A stretch of DNA of 64,000 nucleotides from Lederbergia citrea (GTDB lineage Bacteria; Bacillota; Bacilli; Bacillales; Bacillaceae_C). The stretch is taken from contig NZ_JAGYPH010000001.1 of NCBI RefSeq assembly GCF_018343525.1, forward strand, positions 997,778 through 1,061,777, in the 5' to 3' direction. Shown piece by piece: positions 32,468-41,769 of this stretch (positions are counted from its first letter, which is position 1; each line of letters opens with the position of its first letter). Position numbers and translations under genes: made by a program. The notes beneath the pieces were generated by a model that saw only the letters and a list, made by a program, of their open reading frames with translations, was not told the DNA's origin and made no database searches.

Positions 32468-32662
32468 TTAAACAGCTTTTTTCCACTTTTTTAAAAATAA
32501 TGTATTCATGGCAGCGGAAGCAATAACGATCATTGTCATGACGATTCCAATTAATGAGTAGCCTAGCTTAAAGGCAAAATACATGAAAACCGCTAAACTA
32601 ACTGTAATAAACCAACCAAAAATAAGTGTGGCTACATAATATGTCTTCTCCAATTCATTCAC
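32468..32662 (-). CDS. Small membrane protein
   Basis: 64 residues with two membrane segments (about 8-30 and 36-56) and a basic end (KKWKKAV). Family not recognised. It lies immediately after the convergent terminator and upstream of nothing else on its strand except sbcC, which ends 38 bp before it begins on the same strand. It could be a downstream member of the sbcD-sbcC transcript. Confidence 0.55.
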   Translation of the reverse strand: MNELEKTYYVATLIFGWFITVSLAVFMYFAFKLGYSLIGIVMTMIVIASAAMNTLFLKKWKKAV

Positions 32663-32699
32663 CGCCTTTTAGAACTTTGCGCAATTACTGTTTATCATG

Positions 32700-35600
32700 T
32701 TAACCTAAAAAACGAAATTCAGTTTTACTACCATGTTGATATGCGATTACTTCAAGCCTTGCATCAATTCTTTCCTTAAGCTCGGGAACGTGGGAGATTA
32801 CACCGACAAGACGTCCACTGCTTTGGATATCCATTAACGCCTCAATAGCATGATCAATCGACTCAGGATCGAGTGTGCCAAATCCTTCATCAATGAACAT
32901 CGTTTCGAGTGAAACTCCACCTGCATGTTCCTGTACGACATCTGCAAGTCCAAGTGCGAGTGATAGTGCTGCTTTAAAGCTTTCTCCACCTGACAATGTT
33001 TTGACGTGCCGTTCTTGTCCAGTATACTGATCAAAAATAAGTAATTCCAATCCACTTTGAACATTACCTTTGGATCTGTCAGTTTTTCTTAAAAGCTGGT
33101 ATCGTCCACTCGTCATTTTTATGAGACGCACATTTGCTGCGTGTAATATATCATCTAAAAATGAAGCAAGGACAAAGCGCTCAAATGATAAACGATACGT
33201 ATTTTGCCCCCTTGTAATATCCGCTAGGTGCCCGATTAATTCATAATCCTCTTCCATCCTTTTAATTTGATTGTTAATTTCCGTTACCATTGTAACTATT
33301 TCTTCATTCTTTTTTATGTGTAAGGAAATATTAGCATGCTGATCTAATAATGCAGCATAGATTTTTTCCGTTTCATCCAATCGTTCTTTCAAGTTGGATA
33401 TATTAGGTTTTTCAATCATATTTAAGCGCGACTCATAGTCTTTCAATCTGTCTGAAATAGAACGATATTCTTCGCGGTATGCTCTGATGGCCTCGTCCAT
33501 CATGTTAATTTCTGCTGACGTTTTTTTTGATTCATGATAATGCTTATAAGAAGCAAATTCTTCTTCTTCCAGCATTTCAATAAACTTCTCCCGCTCAATA
33601 GTCAAAGCTTCATTAGCTGAATTAACTTGTGCTTTCACATGATCAATCTTTCCATTTATTACTGCAAGTTCTTCGCTTGTTTTTGTGAAAAATTCTCTAG
33701 CAGTTTCGAAATCTTTATTCAACTTTTTTATTTCCGCATCAATGCCAGCGACTTTTTCATCATATTTCTTTATATCCTTTAGATCATTTGGGATCAATCT
33801 ACTAAGATTATTCACCTCAGCCGCTGCCTCGGAATACGAAATTGACCGTTGTCTTTCTAATTCAGCAAGATCTTCTATTTCTTTTTCCCCTCGCTCCAGT
33901 TCTTTTTCCATTTCATTTACTTCGATTTCCAATGCAGGAATTTGCTTGATTTCTTTACCATATTCCTCTAATAAATGCTTTTTTTCCGCTAGATCCTTCT
34001 TATAACTTTGTAAATAAACTTCTTTCATCTCCATTTTAAAGCCTGGAATATAATGAACTGTTCCTGCCAATGTTTCGTCAATTTTCCCTTGCAGGAATTC
34101 AGCTTCCGCCTTAAATTTCTGCCTAGCACCTTCAATCTCGGAAAGCTCTACATACGCTTTATCGACTGCGGATTTAGCTAATTTCAAATCATTTTCTGTA
34201 GGATAGTCTATTGATTGTTCTGCAGGGAAAGGATGATTAGAAGAGCCGCAAACGGGACATGGATGCCCGTCCGAAAGTGTACCGGCTATGTGGCCCGCTT
34301 GTCCTTTCAGCCAATGTTGCTCAATCGTATTTAGAGTTTCACGAGCATCTTCTGACACTCTTTTTACTTTTTCAAGTTCATTCGTTTTCAACTGCAACTG
34401 TTTTTCAATCTCCGCTGACTTTTTAGTCGCTTGATCCAATATTGTTAAGTGAGATAAGGCATTTTCAATCGTAGTAATTGTTTTTTCTAATTCATATACC
34501 TTAATTTGAAGCTGCCTTAATTCCTTTAGCGTCTTTTCTTTTTCTCTGGACAGCTCGCTTTTTGTGGCAAAAGCCTTTTTTTCATTTATTATTTTATCAC
34601 GATACGAAAGAACTTCTTTTTCAATTTTCAAAAGGCCTGACTTCCTTGATGCAAAAGAATAAACATCTTCCCGCAAGTTTTTCAACTGGAGAAGCTCGCT
34701 ATTTAGCTTTTCCTTTACGTCCATACGATTCTCTTCATAACTAAGCTTATCTTTCGCTTTTAAAAGCTGCTCATCTATTATTTTCTTTTGTTTTAAGTCG
34801 GCATCTAATCGCATTTCAGCGTGATCTAATTCTTTTTTTAACCTTTGACATAAACTTTCTTGATGCTGGAGTTTATTTGCCTTTTGTGCCATTTCACTTT
34901 TTGTCTTCAAAGTTTCGATATCATTTTCTTTTGCTTGCAATTCTTTTTTTCTGTTCATAAGCTCGTCGCGTACGACCATTTGCTTTAATATATCTTCTGC
35001 GGCATCTACTCGACGCTTCGCTTCATCCCTTTTTTGTTTTTGCTCCTCGATTGATTGGGCTAAAACGTCCAAATCACTGTACATCTCTCTTAAGATATCA
35101 GTTATTAATGATAAAATATGCGCATCATTCAAAGGCTCTTCCATTAAAGCAGCTATCATCTGTTCATTTCCATATGTCACAATATTTCTTAATATACGAC
35201 TTCTTTCAGCTGTCCCCGCTTCCACTTGCCTTTTCAATACATTGGCATCCTCTTTTAACTTTTCTTCGATTCGCTTATATTGTTCAGTACGAAATAACCT
35301 CTGCAATATGCCTTCTTTTTCTTTACTGTCTGATGTTAGCAGTTTTCGAAAATCCCCTTGAGGAATCATTAAGATTTGCCTAAACTGATTGGCATCTAAC
35401 TGGATAATTTCTTTTATTTTTTCATCTGTCTCTCTTACATTGGCTGCGAGGAGTCTTTGCTCCCCTTGTTCATCCACGATGTAAAGTTCTGCTTTAGCAT
35501 TAATCGTTGTATATCCGTCACCACGGGATTTTTTCTTTTCCTGTTGCGGTGATCTCCATATGTAGTATCTTTCTCCTCTCAGCGTGAATTCAAGTGACAC

Positions 35601-35834
35601 TTCTGTTACCCATTCATCGCTTGCAAATTGGCTGCGTAAATCTGTTCCCATTCGATCATCGCCGCTGGCACGGCCATAAATGGCAAAACTGATTCCGTCA
35701 AAAATAGTCGTTTTACCTGAACCTGTTTTTCCTGAAATAACAAACATTGTCCGATTGCCAAGCTGTGAAAAATCAATCATTTCTTTACCTGCATAAGGCC
35801 CGAATGCCTGCATCATTAATTTAATTGGCCTCAT
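32700..35834 (-). CDS. sbcC: Nuclease SbcCD subunit C
   Basis: SMC/Rad50-like ATPase that partners SbcD to cut DNA hairpins and process blocked ends. At 1044 residues it has the Walker A GKTGSGKTT (35-43) and long coiled-coil arms. A zinc hook sits near the middle (CPVC, Cys526 and Cys529). The C-terminal ABC signature LSGGESFKAALSLALGLADV and Walker B METMFIDEGFGTLD follow. It overlaps sbcD by 4 bases (ATGA). Confidence 0.95.
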   Translation of the reverse strand: MRPIKLMMQAFGPYAGKEMIDFSQLGNRTMFVISGKTGSGKTTIFDGISFAIYGRASGDDRMGTDLRSQFASDEWVTEVSLEFTLRGERYYIWRSPQQEKKKSRGDGYTTINAKAELYIVDEQGEQRLLAANVRETDEKIKEIIQLDANQFRQILMIPQGDFRKLLTSDSKEKEGILQRLFRTEQYKRIEEKLKEDANVLKRQVEAGTAERSRILRNIVTYGNEQMIAALMEEPLNDAHILSLITDILREMYSDLDVLAQSIEEQKQKRDEAKRRVDAAEDILKQMVVRDELMNRKKELQAKENDIETLKTKSEMAQKANKLQHQESLCQRLKKELDHAEMRLDADLKQKKIIDEQLLKAKDKLSYEENRMDVKEKLNSELLQLKNLREDVYSFASRKSGLLKIEKEVLSYRDKIINEKKAFATKSELSREKEKTLKELRQLQIKVYELEKTITTIENALSHLTILDQATKKSAEIEKQLQLKTNELEKVKRVSEDARETLNTIEQHWLKGQAGHIAGTLSDGHPCPVCGSSNHPFPAEQSIDYPTENDLKLAKSAVDKAYVELSEIEGARQKFKAEAEFLQGKIDETLAGTVHYIPGFKMEMKEVYLQSYKKDLAEKKHLLEEYGKEIKQIPALEIEVNEMEKELERGEKEIEDLAELERQRSISYSEAAAEVNNLSRLIPNDLKDIKKYDEKVAGIDAEIKKLNKDFETAREFFTKTSEELAVINGKIDHVKAQVNSANEALTIEREKFIEMLEEEEFASYKHYHESKKTSAEINMMDEAIRAYREEYRSISDRLKDYESRLNMIEKPNISNLKERLDETEKIYAALLDQHANISLHIKKNEEIVTMVTEINNQIKRMEEDYELIGHLADITRGQNTYRLSFERFVLASFLDDILHAANVRLIKMTSGRYQLLRKTDRSKGNVQSGLELLIFDQYTGQERHVKTLSGGESFKAALSLALGLADVVQEHAGGVSLETMFIDEGFGTLDPESIDHAIEALMDIQSSGRLVGVISHVPELKERIDARLEVIAYQHGSKTEFRFLG

Positions 35835-36976
35835 ACATGCATTTCCTCCTTTTTTACATCGTCAATCATTTGTGCAATTAAACGACGTTTTGCCTCGGAA
35901 AATTCACTCGTTGTCATCTCACGGTAAAAATCACTAAATAGATCAAGTTCTGACTTCCTTTCAATTCCATCAGAACGAAATGACTGCTTTTTTCTTAAAT
36001 CAATTTGTTCGATTTTTCTCTCCAAATGTAAAATGTTTGGATATACTTTCCTCAACTTGTTGATTGGATCGATAAGGGCTCCTTCATCAAGCAAAGTCAC
36101 TTTTAAATAATCATCTACTTTCTGGTTTTGAAAAAACCCGGAATCCATCAGCTCTTCCATGTAGCCGCTGATTTCCCTCATATCTAGTACTGGAGTTAAT
36201 GAGCGTTTCCTCATTTTATATGTTCCATTATCATTCATTTCAATGATAGATATGCTTTTCTGGTGTTGCGCCTCTGAAAATGAATATTTTAGTAAAGACC
36301 CTGCATAACGGACAGTATCATGACGAATGGCATCCGGACTATGTAAATGGCCAAGTGCAGTATAAGCAAACGGTGAGAAGCAATCAGCCGATACACAGCT
36401 AGTTCCTCCTACAGAAAGTGTTCGTTCTGAATCGCTCGTTATACCTCCAAGTACAAACGCATGGCCTACTAACACATTCGGTTCATTTGGATTAAGAGAT
36501 TCCTCAATTTCAGAAACAACACGCCTCATTGCCTCATCATGTGAATGAATAGAGTGATCGTCAAACCACTCTCGAATAATACCCGGTTCCGCAAATGGCA
36601 CAAGATAAAAGTTTACGCCATTTACATGGATGGGCCGAAAGCTCTCTTGAATTTTTCCATTGATGAATAGTTGGCTGTGCCGATACCATGAAGAGCCGAA
36701 TGACAAACGTTCTGCACTATCATGGTTCCCAGATATGGCTAATATTGGTGTCTTTAACTCGACATTAATTTTAAATAAAACATCTTCCAAAAGTTCTACA
36801 GCTTCTGTAGGTGGTACAGAGCGATCATATAAATCACCAGCAATAATAACTGCATCCGGCTTTTCTTCTGCCACGAGATCAACGAACTGATTCAGAACAG
36901 CCCTTTGCTCGTTTGTCATATAAACACCGTGAACCAGTTTGCCAAGATGCCAGTCAGCAGTATGAATAAATTTCAC
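35831..36976 (-). CDS. sbcD: Nuclease SbcCD subunit D
   Basis: Mre11-like manganese-dependent nuclease of 381 residues. The phosphoesterase motifs appear in order: HTADWHLGK, IIAGDLYDRSVPP, AISGNHDSAERL, VLVGHAFVLGG and TALGHLHSPD. I chose the GTG at 36976 giving the usual start VKFIHTADWHLGK; AAGGGG lies 8 bases upstream, while the longer frame (36985) has none. It forms an operon with sbcC. Confidence 0.95.
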   Translation of the reverse strand: MKFIHTADWHLGKLVHGVYMTNEQRAVLNQFVDLVAEEKPDAVIIAGDLYDRSVPPTEAVELLEDVLFKINVELKTPILAISGNHDSAERLSFGSSWYRHSQLFINGKIQESFRPIHVNGVNFYLVPFAEPGIIREWFDDHSIHSHDEAMRRVVSEIEESLNPNEPNVLVGHAFVLGGITSDSERTLSVGGTSCVSADCFSPFAYTALGHLHSPDAIRHDTVRYAGSLLKYSFSEAQHQKSISIIEMNDNGTYKMRKRSLTPVLDMREISGYMEELMDSGFFQNQKVDDYLKVTLLDEGALIDPINKLRKVYPNILHLERKIEQIDLRKKQSFRSDGIERKSELDLFSDFYREMTTSEFSEAKRRLIAQMIDDVKKEEMHV

Positions 36977-37045
36977 TCCAAACACCCCTTAATTACTTTT
37001 CTACTATTATAGCAAACAGATTTACTTCCATCTGCATGTATGTCA

Positions 37046-37081
37046 AAAGAGCCACCTGTTTTTTCATTCAGGTGGCTCTTT
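37046..37081 (-). terminator. Terminator between yvrJ-like and sbcD
   Basis: Stem AAAGAGCCACCTG / CAGGTGGCTCTTT flanking a T-rich loop. It lies after the yvrJ-like stop on the minus strand and insulates sbcDC. Confidence 0.85.
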
Positions 37082-37093
37082 CAAATATCATTG

Positions 37094-37234
37094 TTATGGC
37101 CGCTGCATCCGCTCTGGCAAACTTTGTATCGACTGAATGACGGCTTCCAGCTTTGTTTCAATTCTATATAATAAATAGAAGGTTACAATTACTGGAAACC
37201 CCACATCGCTGATAAACGGAAGTATTTGCTCCAC
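37094..37234 (-). CDS. yvrJ: YvrJ-family small protein
   Basis: A 46-residue protein starting at a GTG (37234) with AAAGGAG upstream. FISDVGFPVIVTFYLLYRIE is a single membrane helix carrying the YvrJ-family pattern. KLEAVIQSIQSLPERM is a short amphipathic tail. Function unknown. It follows DUF2922 and DUF1659 genes, a trio that recurs in Bacillus. Confidence 0.8.
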   Translation of the reverse strand: MEQILPFISDVGFPVIVTFYLLYRIETKLEAVIQSIQSLPERMQRP

Positions 37235-37259
37235 TTACAGCCAGCTCCTTTCTAGCAAA

Positions 37260-37293
37260 CAAAGGCTCGCTCGGATAATGAGCAGAGCCTTTG
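37260..37293 (-). terminator. Terminator after the DUF2922 gene
   Basis: Stem CAAAGGCTC / GAGCCTTTG (37260-37268, 37285-37293) followed on the minus strand by GTTTGC. The T-run is weak. Confidence 0.6.
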
Positions 37294-37299
37294 TTTAAT

Positions 37300-37518
37300 T
37301 TACTTAATTTCAAATACTGTGATATTCCGTTCTAGCAATCTTGCTCCTTTTGACGTTACATATGGATTTCCATCACTGTCTAGGAAAGCTGCCGAGGCAA
37401 TAATGTCTTCCATCGCTGTTTTTACTTGTTCTGCATCTACCGGTTCTGTCGGGTTATCGATCGCGATTCTTGTTGTCTTTCCTTCGCCGGTTAGGAAAAT
37501 AAGTTCCAAAGATTTCAT
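37300..37518 (-). CDS. DUF2922 family protein
   Basis: 72 residues: LELIFLTGEGKTTRIAIDNP, then VKTAMEDIIASAAFLDSDGN and GARLLERNITVFEIK, the DUF2922 pattern. It is small and soluble, with a predicted beta-rich fold and unknown role. It always pairs with a DUF1659 gene in Bacillus, as here (34 bp gap). Confidence 0.85.
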   Translation of the reverse strand: MKSLELIFLTGEGKTTRIAIDNPTEPVDAEQVKTAMEDIIASAAFLDSDGNPYVTSKGARLLERNITVFEIK

Positions 37519-37552
37519 ATAATCACCTCACTTTCGATAATAGATTTACCGA

Positions 37553-37771
37553 TCATTCATCAATATTGATCGTATCGTTTCTTTCGATTGCCCAAAGCGG
37601 CTCAGATTTTAGGGTACTGATTGCTTGGCAAGCCTGGTAGAGCTGATCTGCGCTCGCATTTCGATGGATATTGTTGAATGTCTTCGTTTTATATACTGGC
37701 TTGTTGTGCTTATCCATTCCATAATCGAATACGAGCTTTAACTTCGTAGCTTTTAAATATGCTTCAGCCAT
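37553..37771 (-). CDS. DUF1659 family protein
   Basis: 72 residues with ATKLKLVFDYGMDKHNKPVY and FNNIHRNASADQLYQACQAI, the DUF1659 pattern. The ATG at 37771 is preceded by AGGAGG at 7-8 bases, so the in-frame start three codons earlier is not used. It is the first gene of a DUF1659-DUF2922-yvrJ cluster. Function unknown. Confidence 0.85.
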   Translation of the reverse strand: MAEAYLKATKLKLVFDYGMDKHNKPVYKTKTFNNIHRNASADQLYQACQAISTLKSEPLWAIERNDTINIDE

Positions 37772-37931
37772 GTTGTTCACCTCCTTTCACCTCTTATATA
37801 GATAATCAGAGAGAATAAAGGCACCCTTCATTAACAAAAAGTTTATTCATTAAGCAAAACCTTGTCTTCGACTTTTTAAATTCGATATAATGAATAGAAG
37901 AATAGTGACGTTTTGTAAGAGAGGTGAAGAA

Positions 37932-38357
37932 ATGCTAGGCGGATGGTTTTTATGGTTTATTCTTTTTTGGGTTATTGTTCTCATCTCTTTATTTGCCATA
38001 GGCGGATTTTTTATGTTTCGTAAATTTTTAAAAAGGCTTCCGAAACAAGATGGGAAATCAGATATGGATTGGGAAGAATATTATGTAGAAAAAACGCAAA
38101 GGCTATGGACACCAGATCAAGAATCTTTACTTGATGAGCTTGTCAGTCCAGTTCCCGAATTATTCCGCGATGTTGCTCGGCAAAAAATAGCTGGTAAAAT
38201 TGGTGAACTTGCATTAAAAGAAAGAGTGAGGAAAATAGACTTGGATGTAGTAATAAGAGGTTATATTTTGGCTACACCAAAACGTGATCACAAGTTTCTT
38301 CGGAAAAAGCTAGATCAATTAAACATTGATGTTTCGCCATATGAACATTTATTTTAA
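37932..38357 (+). CDS. yneK: DUF2621 family membrane protein (YneK-like)
   Basis: 141 residues. One membrane segment at the N-terminus (GGWFLWFILFWVIVLISLFA) is followed by a cytoplasmic helical domain with WTPDQESLLDELVSPVPELF and KIAGKIGELALKERV. The second half looks like a protochlorophyllide-reductase-type small helical domain, a known feature of DUF2621, but its meaning is unclear. The ATG at 37932 has AGAGGTG upstream; the frame to 37890 has none. In B. subtilis yneK lies near ccdA and ccdC, as here. Confidence 0.82.
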   Translation: MLGGWFLWFILFWVIVLISLFAIGGFFMFRKFLKRLPKQDGKSDMDWEEYYVEKTQRLWTPDQESLLDELVSPVPELFRDVARQKIAGKIGELALKERVRKIDLDVVIRGYILATPKRDHKFLRKKLDQLNIDVSPYEHLF

Positions 38358-38360
38358 CGA

Positions 38361-38392
38361 CTCCTGAACAAATCAGGAGTTTGCTTTTTATT
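38361..38392 (+). terminator. Terminator after yneK
   Basis: Stem ACTCCTGA / TCAGGAGT (38361-38381) followed by TTGCTTTTTATTTTTT. Confidence 0.85.
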
Positions 38393-38416
38393 TTTTAAAA
38401 GGAATTGGTGAGGATA

Positions 38417-38812
38417 ATGAACCTACTAGCCGTGGGATTAGGTGGGGTTGTTGGCAGTTTACTTAGATATTTTATTAGCACACTATCATTCGGGGCAGCT
38501 GATCAACTGTTTCCTTTCCATACTCTCCTCGTCAACCTAATCGGTTCTTATTTTTTAGGTATTTTGACAGGATTAAATAAACGTATACCGTACATACCCA
38601 CTTATATCTCTGCCGCCATTGGAACGGGTTTAATCGGGTCTTTTACAACTTTTTCCACCTTTAGTACTGAGGTAGTAAAACTATTACAAGACCACTATTA
38701 TTTTATGGCCTTTTCATATATCATCATCAGTTTTCTTGGCGGACTCGTTTTAGCTGCTTTTGGCTACATCCAAGGTGCTGGTCGCAAAGGAAAGAAAGTG
38801 GTGAACATATGA
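38417..38812 (+). CDS. crcB1: Fluoride channel FluC/CrcB, first copy
   Basis: 131 residues and four membrane segments. Signature residues include GGVVGSLLRYFIS, VNLIGSYFLGILTG and GTGLIGSFTTFSTFSTE, with the phenylalanine box that lines the fluoride path. It exports fluoride as a dual-topology dimer. Its ATG at 38417 has GGTGAGG close upstream. It overlaps the second copy by 4 bases (ATGA); paired genes of this kind in Bacillus usually form a heterodimer. No fluoride riboswitch was recognised upstream. Confidence 0.93.
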   Translation: MNLLAVGLGGVVGSLLRYFISTLSFGAADQLFPFHTLLVNLIGSYFLGILTGLNKRIPYIPTYISAAIGTGLIGSFTTFSTFSTEVVKLLQDHYYFMAFSYIIISFLGGLVLAAFGYIQGAGRKGKKVVNI

Positions 38813-39156
38813 CGTTTCTTTTAGTGGCAGCTGGAGGTTTTTTTGGTGCTTCTGCTCGTTACTACCTTAGTAAAAAATTGAAACTAACGATGAATTCATT
38901 TCCGGTTCCTACGCTTTTTATTAATCTGATAGGCTCGTTTCTACTAGGTGTCATCATCGGGGCATCTACCCCATCGGCCATCTCATCATTTTTTGGAATA
39001 GGGTTCTTAGGATCGTTTACAACTTATTCCACATTCATGGTTGAAAATGTGCAACTAATGATCGAAGGAAAATGGAAAAGTATGTTAACTTATTCATGCT
39101 TAAGTTATCTCGCTGGTATTTTTTTTGCCTTTATCGGTTTCTTGATTGGAACCTGA
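38809..39156 (+). CDS. crcB2: Fluoride channel FluC/CrcB, second copy
   Basis: 115 residues, four membrane segments, with GGFFGASARYYLSKKL, LFINLIGSFLLGVIIG and GIGFLGSFTTYSTFMVE. It is translationally coupled to the first copy and likely its partner with opposite membrane orientation. A terminator follows 20 bases after the stop. Confidence 0.93.
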   Translation: MTFLLVAAGGFFGASARYYLSKKLKLTMNSFPVPTLFINLIGSFLLGVIIGASTPSAISSFFGIGFLGSFTTYSTFMVENVQLMIEGKWKSMLTYSCLSYLAGIFFAFIGFLIGT

Positions 39157-39176
39157 ATTTCCTCCTTCTAACATAC

Positions 39177-39210
39177 AAAAAAGCAGCCTCATGTTTGAGA
39201 GCTGCTTTTT
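39177..39210. terminator. Bidirectional terminator
   Basis: AAAAAGCAGCCTCA / TGAGAGCTGCTTTTT between the convergent crcB2 and ccdC genes, with A/T tracts on both sides. Confidence 0.9.
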
Positions 39211-39213
39211 ATA

Positions 39214-39684
39214 TTAGCTATGTCTTCCGGCAAGTTTTTTATATTGTACATACATTGCAACTCGCCATGGAACAATCATTCCGAATGCTAATAGCCAAAA
39301 CATTCCACTTAATTGGCCAACTTCGATTTGCTGGCTTAGAATGGATTTTCCTACAATTCTAATCAGCAATAAACCAATTAATATAAACGCAAATGCCTTA
39401 GATCTCTTTAAGTAAATATCGTTGTCCCTCACTTCAAATTTAGAAGTTTTAATTAGTAGTATTGAAAAAACCATGCCAACTGCAGTTGCTTCCAATATTT
39501 CCATTCCTGTTACTCTGAAATAAGGATGCAAAAACATTAACGCACCAGTACTCATGAATATAGGAGGCAGGATGATTTTCCTAGCAGAAACCGGCTTTTT
39601 TGCTGCTTTCATGCGTACAATAATGACCGCAATACTCATGCAAAAGGCAACTATTGATGAAAATAAAATCGTCAATTTATTCAT
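39214..39684 (-). CDS. ccdC: CcdC-like membrane protein (cytochrome c biogenesis locus)
   Basis: 156 residues with about four membrane segments. KKPVSARKIILPPIFMSTGA and PYFRVTGMEILEATAVGM match the CcdC (YneJ) family. In B. subtilis ccdC lies with ccdA but is not essential for cytochrome c synthesis. Here it lies 91 bp downstream of ccdA in the same direction; the yneI gene found between them in B. subtilis is missing. Confidence 0.88.
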   Translation of the reverse strand: MNKLTILFSSIVAFCMSIAVIIVRMKAAKKPVSARKIILPPIFMSTGALMFLHPYFRVTGMEILEATAVGMVFSILLIKTSKFEVRDNDIYLKRSKAFAFILIGLLLIRIVGKSILSQQIEVGQLSGMFWLLAFGMIVPWRVAMYVQYKKLAGRHS

Positions 39685-39775
39685 CCTTTATCGTTCATAT
39701 ATTAAGGGTGGCGAATCCACCCTCTACATTATATACAATTGTAGCCTAAAATTGCATATAGTTATGCTTTTAACA

Positions 39776-40486
39776 CTAGAAACCTGTAAAATCGCCAAAG
39801 AACGTTTGAAAAATACTAATAATTAAAGTCATGCCATCAAAAAATAATAAGATTCCCATAAGAATCATGATGACGCCACCGATTTTCATTATTTTTATAT
39901 TATGTTTGCGAATCCAATCCATTCTCCCGATAAAGAATGACAATATGAAAAAGGGAATAGCGAATCCAAGTGTATATGCAATCATATAGATTACTCCAGA
40001 CCCCGGATTAGCTGCAGCAAGAGCTAAAACCATCATCAGGATCGGTCCTGTACAAGGGGTCCAACCTGCTGCAAATGCCATCCCAACCAAAGATGTACCG
40101 ATAAATCCAGCTGGACGGTTTTTAAATTCAAATCTTCGTTCCTTCATTAAGAAGTCTGGAGATATGATGCCTACTACCATCAATCCAAATAAAACAATTA
40201 AGATTGAGCCAATCTGCCTAATTAAATTTTGATATTCTTCAAAAAAATTGCCTACAAAGGAAGATCCGAACCCAAGTGCTATAAAAATTATCGAAAAACC
40301 AAGCAGAAAAAAGGCAGTGTGTAACATGCTTCTCCGTCTAAACATAGCCTTATCATTTTTCAACTCACTGACGGACATACCCGTTATATATGATAAAAAT
40401 GCTGGATACAAAGGTAGGCAACATGGCGATATGAAGCTTAAAAATCCTGCACCAAGAGCCAAAAATAAATTAATATCACCTGTCAT
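39776..40486 (-). CDS. ccdA: Cytochrome c biogenesis protein CcdA
   Basis: 236-residue membrane protein with six segments, the short DsbD transmembrane type that carries reducing power from thioredoxin to outside thiols. [14 protein letters not shown] (Cys22/23) and [19 protein letters not shown] (second Cys) give the redox pair. It is needed for cytochrome c and for spore-coat-side thiol chemistry in Bacillus. AGGAG lies 9 bases before the ATG. Confidence 0.94.
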   Translation of the reverse strand: MTGDINLFLALGAGFLSFISPCCLPLYPAFLSYITGMSVSELKNDKAMFRRRSMLHTAFFLLGFSIIFIALGFGSSFVGNFFEEYQNLIRQIGSILIVLFGLMVVGIISPDFLMKERRFEFKNRPAGFIGTSLVGMAFAAGWTPCTGPILMMVLALAAANPGSGVIYMIAYTLGFAIPFFILSFFIGRMDWIRKHNIKIMKIGGVIMILMGILLFFDGMTLIISIFQTFFGDFTGF

Positions 40487-40674
40487 TAATTACAACTCCT
40501 ATATGTATTTGCCTCCATTCTATCAAATATTCATGGTTAAAACGCCGATTACGCTTGTGAATCTTCTGTGGCAGTTTTTGACGTCGATTAATTTTTGATT
40601 AACACTAAAAGTTTGGTATAATTCCATTAATATCAAAAAATATTACTATTTTTTTATGAAAGGGATTTTAGACT

Positions 40675-40836
40675 GTGTCAAACAAAAACCTGCTTACGGA
40701 GATCGAGAAAAAGCGTCAAGAATTAATAGCAATTGCGGCCAAAACCGGATTGACATCCGCTATTTCTCTACAATATAGTATGGAGCTAGACTTATTACTT
40801 AACCAATATCAGCGTGTAAGCGATATTAAAATTTGA
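40675..40836 (+). CDS. Spo0E-like aspartyl-phosphate phosphatase
   Basis: A 53-residue helical hairpin protein starting at a GTG (40675) with AAAGGG upstream. LLTEIEKKRQELIAIAAKTG forms helix 1, and QYSMELDLLLNQYQ contains the SxELD signature (residues 35-39). The family dephosphorylates Spo0A~P and delays sporulation. It is followed by its own terminator. It is the last conserved-core gene before the accessory zone. Confidence 0.85.
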   Translation: MSNKNLLTEIEKKRQELIAIAAKTGLTSAISLQYSMELDLLLNQYQRVSDIKI

Positions 40837-40848
40837 ATTTTATCAATA

Positions 40849-40892
40849 AATAGAGCCAGGTCCTAAGGAAATTTAGACATGGCTCTATTGTT
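40849..40892 (+). terminator. Terminator after the Spo0E-like gene
   Basis: Stem AATAGAGCCA / TGGCTCTATT (40849-40858, 40880-40889) followed by GTT. The T-run is poor, so termination may be partial. Confidence 0.65.
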
Positions 40893-41050
40893 AACAGATA
40901 AAGAACGTATAAATTTTTTTAAAGATTTCTTTTGAAATTTAGCCTTCCTTGGTCTAGCTGACATCGACTAGCAATCTTCAGGATTCATCCTACGAGAAAT
41001 TACTTGAATAAGAAAAGGGCATTATCAATTACTCCAGTAATCCCCTGTAA

Positions 41051-41293
41051 TTAATTCAAATCATTATGGTTTTTATATAATTTTTGAGAGAGAAGATAGG
41101 AAATTGTAGCAACAACCAAAGTTACAAGTAATGGTATTGAATGAATCTCACCAAACGCTACCTCATGACTAAGATGTCCCTCTATTGCGGAAAAATCTGG
41201 AGTATAAAAGGCAGTTAAGATTACACCTGATAATATTTGAAATACCGTATAAAACAATATAAAACTAATTATAAATACAATATATTTTTTCAA
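41051..41293 (-). CDS. Small membrane protein, unknown
   Basis: 80 residues from a TTG start (41293) with AGGGA 6 bases upstream. The first segment, KKYIVFIISFILFYTVFQIL, and a second near the end (HSIPLLVTLVVATISYLL) cross the membrane, with an acidic extracellular loop between them. Family not recognised. It is the first accessory gene after the core, and the next recurring element begins about 50 bp before its start. Confidence 0.55.
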   Translation of the reverse strand: MKKYIVFIISFILFYTVFQILSGVILTAFYTPDFSAIEGHLSHEVAFGEIHSIPLLVTLVVATISYLLSQKLYKNHNDLN

Positions 41294-41344
41294 ATTTATC
41301 CCTACCTTCCAAATTATTTGTGAATTTATGATACCATACTCATA

Positions 41345-41430
41345 TTTCACTAAACTCCCGTTAGTACAATAAGTTCAGCAAAAAGGAGCGATTATTCTTC
41401 TTAGATTAACGCACCCTTTAGTGAAATAAG
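41345..41430 (-). repeat. Recurring element, full copy (copy 7)
   Basis: Left arm TTTCACTAAACTCCCGTTAG, spacer ACAATAAGTTCAGCAAAAAG, imperfect core GCGATTATTCTTCTTAGA.., right arm GCACCCTTTAGTGAAATAAG. The outermost bases TTTCACTAAA and TTTAGTGAAA are inverted. Both ends changed together relative to the usual TTCAACTAAC / GTTAGTTGAA, which points to paired arms. Confidence 0.8.
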
Positions 41431-41437
41431 AACCTCA

Positions 41438-41716
41438 TTACCTATCTGGTCCATCATTATTCTCACCCACTTTAAGATTAAATGAATTGGAATCTAAATT
41501 GTTCTTTTCAACTACCTCATAGAAAATTGATTTTACATCTTCTTGTACGGATTCTGTAGCATCTTTGTTTACTAAGATATACTTCACCCGAATATCATCG
41601 TTTGAATAAACCGCAAGCAACATATGAAAAAAATAATTCTTTTCTTCCAATTTATTGTGTACTTGTTCAAAAAAGCCATTCTCTTGATAAAGTAGGGTGT
41701 GAAACAAGAGCGGCAA
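41438..41716 (-). CDS. Hypothetical protein, probably N-terminally truncated
   Basis: 92 residues, no recognised family. The first ATG/TTG-like start gives FHTLLYQENGFFEQVHNKLE then VKYILVNKDATESVQEDVKS, an alpha/beta composition with an acidic, disordered end (GENNDGPDR). No ribosome binding site is convincing, and the frame begins abruptly about 50 bp after the YCII stop. It is therefore likely a 3' fragment of a longer gene. The C-terminal part vaguely recalls DUF4030-type proteins. The stop lies 7 bp from the element copy. Confidence 0.4.
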   Translation of the reverse strand: MPLLFHTLLYQENGFFEQVHNKLEEKNYFFHMLLAVYSNDDIRVKYILVNKDATESVQEDVKSIFYEVVEKNNLDSNSFNLKVGENNDGPDR

Positions 41717-41769
41717 CCAAAAATTAGCTTCAGTTCTCGCTTAAGTGGATCCTCGGTCAGCTCCGGTGC

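Noticed and set aside
38360..38420. Fluoride riboswitch before the crcB pair
   Set aside because: The leader is too short after the yneK terminator and lacks the conserved pseudoknot sequences.
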